Origin: Bradyrhizobium guangdongense
GTDB lineage: Bacteria; Pseudomonadota; Alphaproteobacteria; Rhizobiales; Xanthobacteraceae
Length of the DNA: 64,000 bases
NCBI RefSeq assembly: GCF_004114975.1
Contig: NZ_CP030051.1
Coordinates: forward strand, 1,612,001 to 1,676,000
Direction: 5' to 3'
Every line of letters starts with the position of its first letter. Position 1 is the stretch's first letter. Under the pieces are notes generated by a model that had not been told where the DNA came from, made no database searches, and saw only the letters and a program-made list of their open reading frames with translations. Position numbers and translations under genes: made by a program. Below are positions 1-6,747 of the stretch, piece after piece.

Positions 1-276
1 GACCATCAGCGGACCCGGCATCGAGCCGTTGAAGGTCATGGCCTGGAACGTGGTGCCCTTCTCGTCGATCACGACCTTCTTCTCCTGGATCGTGAGCGTG
101 AACTCGAGGATCTTGGGACCCTGCTTGGTCGCCTGCTCGTGCGCATGCACGAAGGGTGGTGCGACCAGTTCGATCTTCTGGCGCGGCAGCTTGAGATCCT
201 CGGCCGCGAAGGCGGGGGCTGCCAGCATCAGGGCCGTCGCGGCGGCGCTGATCAATGCGGCTCTGCGGGTGAACAT
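1..276 (-). CDS. nirK: Copper-containing nitrite reductase, N-terminal part (cut by window edge)
   Basis: Periplasmic copper nitrite reductase reduces nitrite to nitric oxide in denitrification. Only the first 92 residues are inside the window. The reverse-strand reading begins MFTRRAALI, followed by an Ala-rich export signal ending near AFA, then mature sequence containing [12 protein letters not shown] and [18 protein letters not shown], the hallmark start of the first cupredoxin domain of NirK. The type 1 and type 2 copper ligands lie beyond the edge. An upstream in-frame ATG (285) exists, but AAGGA eight bases before the ATG at 276 favours that start. A 14-bp FixK/FNR-type box lies about 75 bases upstream. 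The neighbours hemN, nnrR and nnrS support a denitrification role. Confidence 0.93.
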   Translation of the reverse strand, partial: MFTRRAALISAAATALMLAAPAFAAEDLKLPRQKIELVAPPFVHAHEQATKQGPKILEFTLTIQEKKVVIDEKGTTFQAMTFNGSMPGPLMV

Positions 277-344
277 CGGAAGCATCCTTCATGTGAAAGG
301 GTTTTGATGACGGATGCAGTGTGCGCCTGTTGTGGCAAGAGTGT

Positions 345-358
345 TTGCGCTGCGACAA
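345..358 (-). promoter_or_regulatory. FixK/FNR/NnrR-type box upstream of nirK
   Basis: TTGCGCTGCGACAA fits TTG-N8-CAA, the 14-bp dyad bound by Crp/Fnr-family activators of the FixK/NnrR type. Its centre is about 75 bases upstream of the nirK start, which leaves room for a transcription start about 41 bases downstream and a short leader. The same pattern recurs in three other gaps of this island. Confidence 0.7.
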
Positions 359-522
359 GCTTTCGCCGGATTCGCCTCCGGTAAAATCCTTAAGAGCGTT
401 GCCGAAGGACAGGCAGAGCGCGCGGCCGCAGATCGCGGGACATACTTCGCGTCGTCGGCCGCGTCAGCGGCAACTCGTTCGCATGTTCAATGGTGTTCGA
501 TAGCGAATATCGGATGCGTCGA

Positions 523-729
523 TCAGAGAAGCCCGATCGCGATCCGGACCGTGCCCCAGACCGCGAGCGCGACCACGGCGAGCACCGCGATCACGATGGC
601 CAGCACGCGTACGGGATGGCTTCCGCCGGCATCCGGCGTGACGGGGACGGGACGAAAATCGTCGAAGCGCGGGATATGGCCGCGAATACCGGCAAGCCAG
701 AGAACGAGATCGAGCGCGAACGACGCCAT
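523..729 (-). CDS. Small single-span membrane protein next to nirK
   Basis: A 68-residue protein. Residues 1-15 are moderately hydrophobic, the middle is Pro-rich (FRPVPVTPDAGG), and residues about 40-65 (RVLAIVIAVLAVVALAVWG) form a clear transmembrane helix. GGGAGA lies six bases before the ATG. It is divergent from hemN and codirectional with nirK, so the 14-bp box at 787-800 could serve it too. I do not recognise the family. The position suggests a role linked to anaerobic or denitrifying respiration, but that is inference from neighbours only. Confidence 0.6.
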   Translation of the reverse strand: MASFALDLVLWLAGIRGHIPRFDDFRPVPVTPDAGGSHPVRVLAIVIAVLAVVALAVWGTVRIAIGLL

Positions 730-786
730 GGCCTGTCTCCCAAAGGGTAATGATCGTTATCATGGTCTCAATCCGGTGCTCTGACT

Positions 787-800
787 TTGAGCGAGCGCAA
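787..800 (+). promoter_or_regulatory. FixK/FNR-type box upstream of hemN
   Basis: TTGAGCGAGCGCAA matches TTG-N8-CAA. The centre is about 91 bases before the hemN start and about 64 bases before the divergent small membrane gene at 729, so it could act on either. Oxygen-independent HemN genes of rhizobia are classic FixK/FNR targets. Confidence 0.68.
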
Positions 801-884
801 GGTGACCCCCGCGAAAGCGGGTAATCTAATGCCATCCGGAGCTTGCCGTGACTGCAAGCGAATGAATTTACGAATGGATAAGCT

Positions 885-2237
885 ATGAGGACTGATCTCG
901 CTGCGAGCTACGGCGAAGAAAGATTGCCGCGCTACACGAGCTATCCGACCGCGCCGCATTTTTCGGCCGCGATCGGTGCCGATACCTATGCACGCTGGCT
1001 GGCCGAGCTTCCCTCGAACGCCAGCGCGTCACTCTATCTTCACGTGCCGTTCTGCCGCGAGATGTGCTGGTATTGCGGCTGCCACACCCAGATCGTGCGT
1101 CGCGATGGCCTGATTGCAGCCTATCAGCGCACGCTGCGGAGCGAAATTGCGCAGGTCGCCGACACCATTGGCCGCCGCATCAAGGTCGAGCACATCCATT
1201 TCGGCGGCGGCACGCCGACGATCATGGCACCGGATGCCTTTGCCGAGCTGATGGCGGAGATGCGCCACGCTTTCTTCGTGCTGCCCTCGGCCGAGATCGC
1301 GGTCGAGATCGACCCGCGCACATTGACCGCGGAGATGGTCGAGGCGATGCGGCTCTCTGGCGTCAACCGCGCCAGCCTCGGCGTGCAGAGCTTCGATCCG
1401 GTCGTGCAGCGTGCCATCAACCGCGTGCAGAGTTACGAGCAGACCGCTTCCGTCGTCGACATGCTCAGGCAGGCCGGAATCCAGGGACTCAATTTCGACC
1501 TGATCTATGGCCTGCCGCACCAGACCATCGCATCCTGCCTGGATACGGTGCGGCGTTCGCTCGCTCTCGCGCCGGCTCGTTTCTCGGTGTTCGGCTACGC
1601 GCATGTGCCTGATTTCAAGAAGCACCAGCGCATGATCAACGAGAGCCATCTGCCTGACGGTCCTGCGCGTCACGACCAGGCCTGCGCCATCGCCAACGCG
1701 CTGAAGGAGGCCGGCTATGTGCAGATCGGCCTCGACCATTTCGCCCGCCCCGATGATGCCATGGCCGTGGCCTTCGAGCAGGGGACGCTGCGGCGAAATT
1801 TCCAGGGCTACACCACCGACCAAAGTGAGGTGCTGCTCGGCTTCGGTGCCAGCGCAATCGGACATCTGCCGCAAGGCTATGTCCAGAACGAGGTGCAGAT
1901 CGGTGCTTATCAGCACAGCATCGCGGATGGCCGCCTCGCCACGGCGAAAGGCTACAGGCTCACTGAAGACGACCGGTTGCGCGCCGACATCATCGAACGG
2001 ATCATGTGCGAGTTCGGCGCCGATCTCGCCGACATCTGTGCGCGACATGGCACTGAGCCGGAGGCGATGTTGCAGTCTGCGCCACGCCTGAAGTCGCTGA
2101 TCTCCGACGGCGTGGTGCGGCTGGATGGCAGCCATATCGCGGTTGCGAACGACTCGCGCTTCCTCGTCCGCAGCGTTGCTGCCGCTTTCGATGCGCATCT
2201 GGATCCGGGCAAGCAACTGCACAGCCGGGCTGTGTAA
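885..2237 (+). CDS. hemN: Oxygen-independent coproporphyrinogen III dehydrogenase
   Basis: This radical-SAM enzyme decarboxylates coproporphyrinogen III to protoporphyrinogen IX without oxygen, feeding haem synthesis in low-oxygen growth. The 450-residue length fits HemN. The 4Fe-4S motif is Cys57, Cys61, Cys64 with the HemN-typical fourth Cys66 (FCREMCWYCGC); GGGTP follows at 107-111, and RYTSYPTAPHF at the N-terminus is the usual HemN start. GGA lies seven bases before the ATG. A FixK-type box sits upstream, and a perfect inverted repeat follows the stop. The cytochromes of the neighbouring nap cluster would need this haem supply. Confidence 0.95.
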   Translation: MRTDLAASYGEERLPRYTSYPTAPHFSAAIGADTYARWLAELPSNASASLYLHVPFCREMCWYCGCHTQIVRRDGLIAAYQRTLRSEIAQVADTIGRRIKVEHIHFGGGTPTIMAPDAFAELMAEMRHAFFVLPSAEIAVEIDPRTLTAEMVEAMRLSGVNRASLGVQSFDPVVQRAINRVQSYEQTASVVDMLRQAGIQGLNFDLIYGLPHQTIASCLDTVRRSLALAPARFSVFGYAHVPDFKKHQRMINESHLPDGPARHDQACAIANALKEAGYVQIGLDHFARPDDAMAVAFEQGTLRRNFQGYTTDQSEVLLGFGASAIGHLPQGYVQNEVQIGAYQHSIADGRLATAKGYRLTEDDRLRADIIERIMCEFGADLADICARHGTEPEAMLQSAPRLKSLISDGVVRLDGSHIAVANDSRFLVRSVAAAFDAHLDPGKQLHSRAV

Positions 2238-2243
2238 AGGTTC

Positions 2244-2287
2244 GCCGTCATTCCGGGCTCGCGCTACGCTCGCTGCGGAATGACGGC
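2244..2287. repeat. Palindromic intergenic repeat (CGTCATTCCG family)
   Basis: GCCGTCATTCCG (2244-2255) is repeated exactly in inverted orientation at 2276-2287, enclosing a 20-base GC-rich loop. It lies just after the hemN stop and may act as a transcript end. The same CGTCATTCCG arm recurs at 27757-27859, so this is a dispersed family and not a one-off terminator. Confidence 0.75.
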
Positions 2288-2305
2288 AGAGAAGCAACCG
2301 CCAGC

Positions 2306-2319
2306 TTGCGCTTCCACAA
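2306..2319 (+). promoter_or_regulatory. FixK/FNR-type box upstream of the DUF1858 gene
   Basis: TTGCGCTTCCACAA matches TTG-N8-CAA, with its centre about 55 bases before the ATG at 2368. That spacing suits activation at about -41.5 with a leader of roughly 14 bases. It is the weakest dyad of the set in the inner bases. Confidence 0.55.
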
Positions 2320-2367
2320 AGAAACTATGATCCCCTCCGCTATCGTCATTTCGGAACGGAGTTGTCC

Positions 2368-2565
2368 ATGCCTTTCCGATCTGACGATTTGGTCGATGAC
2401 ATCATGCGTATGGCGCCGCACACGATCCGCGTGTTCCTCGCCTTCAAGATGGCCTGTGTTGGCTGTCCGATCGCGACCTTCCACACCGTGGATGACGCCT
2501 GCCGCGAGCATGGCATCGACCGTGACAAATTCCTGGCCGCGCTGAGCGATTGCGTGCCGGCGTGA
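2368..2565 (+). CDS. DUF1858 domain protein (ScdA N-terminal-like)
   Basis: A 65-residue protein containing the DUF1858 pattern: DDIMRMAPHTIRVFLAFKMACVGCP, then a helical tail, with the Cys-x-x-Cys pair CVGC. This fold also forms the N-terminal domain of ScdA/Ric-type iron-sulfur repair proteins and occurs as free-standing small proteins in denitrifiers. I chose the ATG at 2368 over the in-frame TTG at 2362 because GGAG lies six bases before the ATG. Codirectional with hemN and preceded by its own FixK-type box, it probably belongs to the nitrogen-oxide response. A role in NO-stress Fe-S repair is possible but unproven. Confidence 0.82.
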   Translation: MPFRSDDLVDDIMRMAPHTIRVFLAFKMACVGCPIATFHTVDDACREHGIDRDKFLAALSDCVPA

Positions 2566-2603
2566 GGCGGATCGGAGTCTGCGCGGAGGGCGCGCGGATT
2601 CCA

Positions 2604-2646
2604 GGGTGAGGGAGAGCTTTCGCCGCAAGCGAGAGTGCCCTCACCC
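2604..2646. terminator. Stem-loop between convergent DUF1858 and nnrR genes
   Basis: GGGTGAGGG (2604-2612) pairs exactly with CCCTCACCC (2638-2646), and T-rich GTTTCTTC follows on the + strand. It sits in the 87-base gap between convergent stops, so it could terminate both transcripts. The arm sequence resembles part of the repeat at 8459-8562. Confidence 0.55.
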
Positions 2647-2652
2647 GTTTCT

Positions 2653-3363
2653 TCAGGCCGCCCCGCTATCCGGGTTTCGCTCTGCCAGCACGACGATCCG
2701 GTGCGGCTCGCGCAGGATGATGCGTTGCCGGCCGCTCTCGACAAGTCCCTGGCTCTCCCAGCCGCTGAGGATGCGGCTCACGGTGTGCAGCGTGGTGCCT
2801 GTCATCTGCGCAATGTCCTGGCGGCTGATCGGGAAGTCGATCTCGACACCGTGGTCGAGCTTCTTGCCGGATTGGTTGGCGAGCCGCAGCAATGCGTGTG
2901 CGACGCGCTGCTCGACCTGCTGGGTCGACATTTCCAGGATGCGGGTATGGCTTTCCTGCAGTCGCTTGCCCACGGTCTGCATCGTGTTGGCGGCAAGCGC
3001 GGGAAACCGTTCGATCAGCCGCGGCCAGGCGGAGGTCGGCCAGATCAGCACCACGCTGTCGTCGACCGCCATCGCGGTCGCGGGATAATGGGCGGAGCCA
3101 ATCGCCATCGCGAGCCCGAAAGTCTCTCCGGGCGCCACGTAGCGCACCACGATCTGCTCCCCGGTCGGCGTGGTCTTGGCCGCGCGGACATGGCCGTGCA
3201 GCAGCAGGAAGAAGGACTGCGCGTCCGCGCCCTGCTCGAAAATGGCGGTGTTCTTGGGATAGCGCGCCGAGCGGGCCTCGCGCAGGATCTCGTCGAGTTC
3301 CTCCGGCTTGACGCCGGCGAACAGCGGCAAATGTGCAACCAGCGATGTGTCGACCTTGGCCAT
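2653..3363 (-). CDS. nnrR: Crp/Fnr-family regulator, NnrR type
   Basis: A 236-residue regulator with an N-terminal cyclic-nucleotide-binding-like beta-barrel (about 10-125), a long dimer helix, and a C-terminal winged helix whose recognition region reads TLHTVSRILSGWE. It contains no cysteine at all, so it cannot carry an Fe-S cluster as Fnr does. That fits the NnrR/DNR subgroup, which responds to nitric oxide and activates nir, nor and nnrS genes. It is divergent from nnrS with a perfect 14-bp box between them, and adjacent to hemN and nirK. The symbol rests on context and family features. A FixK-like relative remains possible. Confidence 0.85.
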   Translation of the reverse strand: MAKVDTSLVAHLPLFAGVKPEELDEILREARSARYPKNTAIFEQGADAQSFFLLLHGHVRAAKTTPTGEQIVVRYVAPGETFGLAMAIGSAHYPATAMAVDDSVVLIWPTSAWPRLIERFPALAANTMQTVGKRLQESHTRILEMSTQQVEQRVAHALLRLANQSGKKLDHGVEIDFPISRQDIAQMTGTTLHTVSRILSGWESQGLVESGRQRIILREPHRIVVLAERNPDSGAA

Positions 3364-3414
3364 TCTGCCTCCTCAGGCTTGGGAGTGTGATGGCACCTGC
3401 AATCGTCGGACAGT

Positions 3415-3428
3415 TTGCGATAGCGCAA
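3415..3428. promoter_or_regulatory. FixK/NnrR-type box between nnrR and nnrS
   Basis: TTGCGATAGCGCAA, with a TTGCG/CGCAA dyad. It sits between divergent genes, about 58 bases before nnrR and about 70 before nnrS, so one site could control both, including autoregulation of nnrR or its activation by FixK. Confidence 0.72.
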
Positions 3429-3490
3429 AACGGGCTGGCCGTGCGGCAGTATTTTTCCAGACAACCGTTTGAATTCACAGGAGTTGCCCC

Positions 3491-4702
3491 ATGGCTGGTG
3501 CCCGATCCCGCAATTTTGCGGGCTGGCCGTTGTTTGCGAACAGTTTCCGGCCCTTCTTCCTGCTCGCTGCGGTCCAGGCCGGACTGTCGATCCTCGTCTG
3601 GCTGCCGATGTTCTATGGCGAGTTGTCGGTGACCTCAGCCTTCGCGCCGCGGGACTGGCATGTCCACGAGATGCTCTACGGGTTCCTGCCGGCCGTCATC
3701 ACCGGGTTCCTGTTCACGGCGATCCCGAACTGGACCGGGCGGCTGCCGATCCAGGGCAAGTCGCTGGGGGCGCTGGTGGTGGTCTGGCTGGCCGGGCGTG
3801 CCGCGGTGGCACTCTCCGCCGAGACCGGCTGGGCGTTCGCGCTTCTCGTCGATGCCGCCTTCCTGACGCTGGTCGTCGCGGCCGCAACCCGCGAGATCAT
3901 CGCGGGTAGCAACTGGCGCAATTTGCCGGTGGTGGTGCTCGTGCTGCTGCTGCTCTCAGGCAATATCGCCTTCCATCTCGAAGCCCATTACGAGGGGGCG
4001 GCCGATCTCAGCATCCGCATCGGCATCAGCGTGGTCATATTGCTGATCTCGCTGATCGGGGGCCGGATCATCCCGAGCTTCACCCGCAACTGGCTGGTCA
4101 AGTTCAATCCCGGCCGCCTGCCGGTGCCGTTTGCGCGGTTTGACGGCGCGGTGATCGGGCTGAGTGCACTCGGGCTGATCGCGTGGATCGCGGCGCCGTT
4201 GACCATGATCACCGGCGTCATCATGGGGCTCGCCGGCGCACTGCACCTGGTGCGGCTGGCGCGCTGGGCCGGTGATCGTACCACGCGCGAGCGGCTGCTC
4301 GTGATCCTTCACGTCGGCTACGCTTTCGTGCCATTGGGCTTCCTCCTGAACGCCTTGGCCGGCTTCGGCGTGCTGCCGTCGAGTGCAGGCATTCACGCCT
4401 GGATGGTGGGAGCGGCCGGGATCATGACGCTGGCGGTCATGACGCGCGCGAGCCTCGGCCACACCGGGCAGGCGCTGACGGCTTCGCTCGTGACGCAGGG
4501 CATCTATGCCGCGATCATCATTGCGGCGCTGGCCCGGGTGTCTGCGGTGTTGCTGCCTGCTCATAGCGATGTGCTGCTGCACATCGCCGCCTGCGGCTGG
4601 ATCGTGGCGTTCCTCGGCTTTGCCGCTGCGTTCGGACCGCTGCTCGCCGGCAATCCCCGGCGCGCGCTTGCCATCATGGGCGTGCCGGCTGCGGCGCGCT
4701 GA
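3491..4702 (+). CDS. nnrS: NnrS family haem-copper membrane protein
   Basis: A 403-residue integral membrane protein with about 12 hydrophobic segments. It has the NnrS signatures: WPLFANSFRPFFLL at the start, HVHEMLYGFLPAVITGFLFTAIPNWT near residues 55-80, and GGRIIPSFTRNW near 190. Family members bind haem and copper and are induced with denitrification genes. They help cells withstand nitrosative stress, although the exact reaction is not settled. GGAG lies seven bases before the ATG. The gene ends two bases before the convergent AraC-type gene, with no room for a terminator. Confidence 0.93.
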   Translation: MAGARSRNFAGWPLFANSFRPFFLLAAVQAGLSILVWLPMFYGELSVTSAFAPRDWHVHEMLYGFLPAVITGFLFTAIPNWTGRLPIQGKSLGALVVVWLAGRAAVALSAETGWAFALLVDAAFLTLVVAAATREIIAGSNWRNLPVVVLVLLLLSGNIAFHLEAHYEGAADLSIRIGISVVILLISLIGGRIIPSFTRNWLVKFNPGRLPVPFARFDGAVIGLSALGLIAWIAAPLTMITGVIMGLAGALHLVRLARWAGDRTTRERLLVILHVGYAFVPLGFLLNALAGFGVLPSSAGIHAWMVGAAGIMTLAVMTRASLGHTGQALTASLVTQGIYAAIIIAALARVSAVLLPAHSDVLLHIAACGWIVAFLGFAAAFGPLLAGNPRRALAIMGVPAAAR

Positions 4703-4704
4703 AG

Positions 4705-5742
4705 TCAGGCTGCGCTGGCTGGCAGCATATTGGCCGGCTGCGCCAGCGGGCGTGCGCCCTTGCGCCAGTCGGTGATGGTGCAGCCGAAGCGGCCGCGGAA
4801 CCAGCGGGCCATGGCGCTCTGCGCGGAGAAGCCGAGCTGTGCGGCGATATCGGCCAGCGGCCGGCCGGGGTCCTCGATCAATTGGATCACGAGGTCGGCG
4901 CGTTGCGCCTCGAGAATGGCCGAGAAGCTGGTGCCTGATGCGGCCAGATGCCGGTGAATGGTCCGCCGGGTGCAGGCGAGATGCTCGGCCACGCGTTCGA
5001 CCGTGCAGTCGCCGCTCGCGAGCAGGCTGCGCACGACGTCGTCGACCTTCTCCTCCCAGCTCGCCGGCCGGTTCTCGATCGCCTCGATCCGCTTGCGCAG
5101 ATAGTTCGCGACCAAGGGATGCGCGCTAGGAATCCGCCGCTCCATGTCGTGCACCGACAGCAGTATCGCATCGTCATCCGCGTTGAAGACCACGCGGCAG
5201 CCGAAGAAGTCGCGGTAGCGTTTGCGGTCGTGCGGCGGCGGGTAGTGCAGGTGAACTTCCTGCGGCCGCCAATCGCTGCCGAACAGCGACTGGATGATGC
5301 GGTGGACGCTGCCGAGCGCGGTGTCGATCGACTGGCGCGGCGCGGTCGGTCGCCGTCCGCGCAGATGCAATCTGACCGTCACGGTCTGCTTGTCCCTGAC
5401 AATGTCGAGCTTCATGCCCTCATGGTGGACATGGATGAAGCGGGAGAAAGCCTCGATGGCCTCGCCGACGGTTGCCTGTTCGCGCACGATGAGGCCGACC
5501 GCGCCGAAATTGGTCAGGCCGCCGCGCTCGGCCAGTCGCAAGCCGAAATCTTCGGCGCCGGAGGCCGCCGCCGACATCTCGAGCAAGCGGCGCAGGCTTG
5601 CGACGGGGATGGGCGTATCGGGCTTGTCGAGAACGGCCAGCGGCAGCCTGGCCTTGCGCATCATCTGCCGGGGGTCGAGCCCGACCGACCGGGCGATCTC
5701 CGGGTAATAACTCAGGCTTGCGCTGCGAATGAGATCGGCCAT
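4705..5742 (-). CDS. AraC-family transcriptional regulator with Arabinose_bd-type N-terminus
   Basis: A 345-residue regulator. The N-terminal two thirds resemble the ligand-binding domain of the OruR/ArgR-like AraC subgroup (LRLLERGG-type region AERGGLTNFGAVGLIVREQ, then the HYPPPHDRKRYRDFFGCRVVFNA segment). The C-terminus from about 255 carries two helix-turn-helix motifs, ending ADIAAQLGFSAQSAMARWFRGRFGCTITDWR. The effector is unknown. The gene is divergent from the receiver-HTH gene at 5957 across a 214-base gap and convergent with nnrS. The start at 5742 is the first ATG giving the standard N-terminus. The ribosome site there is weak, so the true start may differ. Confidence 0.85.
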   Translation of the reverse strand: MADLIRSASLSYYPEIARSVGLDPRQMMRKARLPLAVLDKPDTPIPVASLRRLLEMSAAASGAEDFGLRLAERGGLTNFGAVGLIVREQATVGEAIEAFSRFIHVHHEGMKLDIVRDKQTVTVRLHLRGRRPTAPRQSIDTALGSVHRIIQSLFGSDWRPQEVHLHYPPPHDRKRYRDFFGCRVVFNADDDAILLSVHDMERRIPSAHPLVANYLRKRIEAIENRPASWEEKVDDVVRSLLASGDCTVERVAEHLACTRRTIHRHLAASGTSFSAILEAQRADLVIQLIEDPGRPLADIAAQLGFSAQSAMARWFRGRFGCTITDWRKGARPLAQPANMLPASAA

Positions 5743-5956
5743 GCGACCAAGTCCTGCCGGCTGTTCCCGCAGATGTCCCGAAATGTAAAGTTTCTGTCCC
5801 GATCCGTCAAATCGGGGAACAGCGCGGAACATACATAAAGGAAAGCGACGCACCGGCGCGAATGCCGTGCTCATGACGGCGGGGCGCGATGAGGCCCCCG
5901 GCCGTCTCGCATGATTTGACCAAGACATTGCTGGATCGGGGATTATTCCGGGGAAC

Positions 5957-6565
5957 ATGGTTTCCAAGGGCGAGGTATTCGTCATCGACACCGACGCTGC
6001 CTGCCGCGAAGAACTGTCGAACGCGCTGCGGCAGAGCGCCTACGACGTGATCTGTTTTGCCGACGGCGCATCGCTGCTGTCGGAAGCGAAGGCGCGGATA
6101 CCCGCCTGCGTGCTGCTGGAGATGCCGCCGGATCGCTCCGCCCTCGAGGTGCTCAGGCGCCTGCGCGAGGAAAACTGCATGGCGCCGGTGCTGGTCACTT
6201 CGGCGAACGGCAACATCGCCATGGCGGTCGACGCCATCAAGAGCGGAGCTGCGGATTTCATCGAGAAGCCGTTTCGCACCCACGATATCGTCGGCCGGAT
6301 CAATGCCGCGATCGACGAATCCGCCCAGCCCACTTCGAGGCGGCAGCGCTGGTTGCCCGGTTGCGAGCCCCTGACCGCGCGCGAAGGCGACGTGCTCGCG
6401 CTTCTCGCGGCTGGCCTCACCAACAAGGAGGTCGCCCGGCGCATGCATCTGAGTGCGCGCACGGTCGAAGGCTATCGCGCCAGCATTTTGAAGAAAGCGG
6501 GCGCACGCAACGTGACTGACCTGCTCCGCCGCATCTACGGTCAGGGCTCGCCCAGCCAGGTCTGA
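5957..6565 (+). CDS. FixJ/NarL-type response regulator with atypical receiver
   Basis: A 202-residue protein: receiver domain (about 6-120) plus LuxR-type HTH (about 138-195, LTAREGDVLALLAAGLTNKEVARRM). It aligns best with FixJ-like proteins: Thr81 and Lys104 (FIEKPF) are in place. However, the acid pocket reads Asp11-Thr12-Asp13, where two adjacent acids are usual, and the phosphoacceptor position is Glu55 (CVLLEMPP), where LLD is expected. Glu often mimics phospho-Asp, so this regulator may be constitutively active or tuned without a kinase. No histidine kinase gene is adjacent. It is divergent from the AraC-type gene. GGGGAAC precedes the ATG. Confidence 0.85.
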   Translation: MVSKGEVFVIDTDAACREELSNALRQSAYDVICFADGASLLSEAKARIPACVLLEMPPDRSALEVLRRLREENCMAPVLVTSANGNIAMAVDAIKSGAADFIEKPFRTHDIVGRINAAIDESAQPTSRRQRWLPGCEPLTAREGDVLALLAAGLTNKEVARRMHLSARTVEGYRASILKKAGARNVTDLLRRIYGQGSPSQV

Positions 6566-6747
6566 CCGCTCGATGTTGCTTGCTGTCGCGGCCTGGTGAC
6601 GCGTTCCGCGGCCATGGTGCTGCCGCAGCGGCGCCCAATGGAAACCCCAATCGAACCGGTTCCTTCCCTGCCGCGTCTCACCACGATGGTGTGGCACGTT
6701 TTCGCGCGTCCGGCTGGCGGCGCGGCGATATCGGCAGGGAGAAATTG

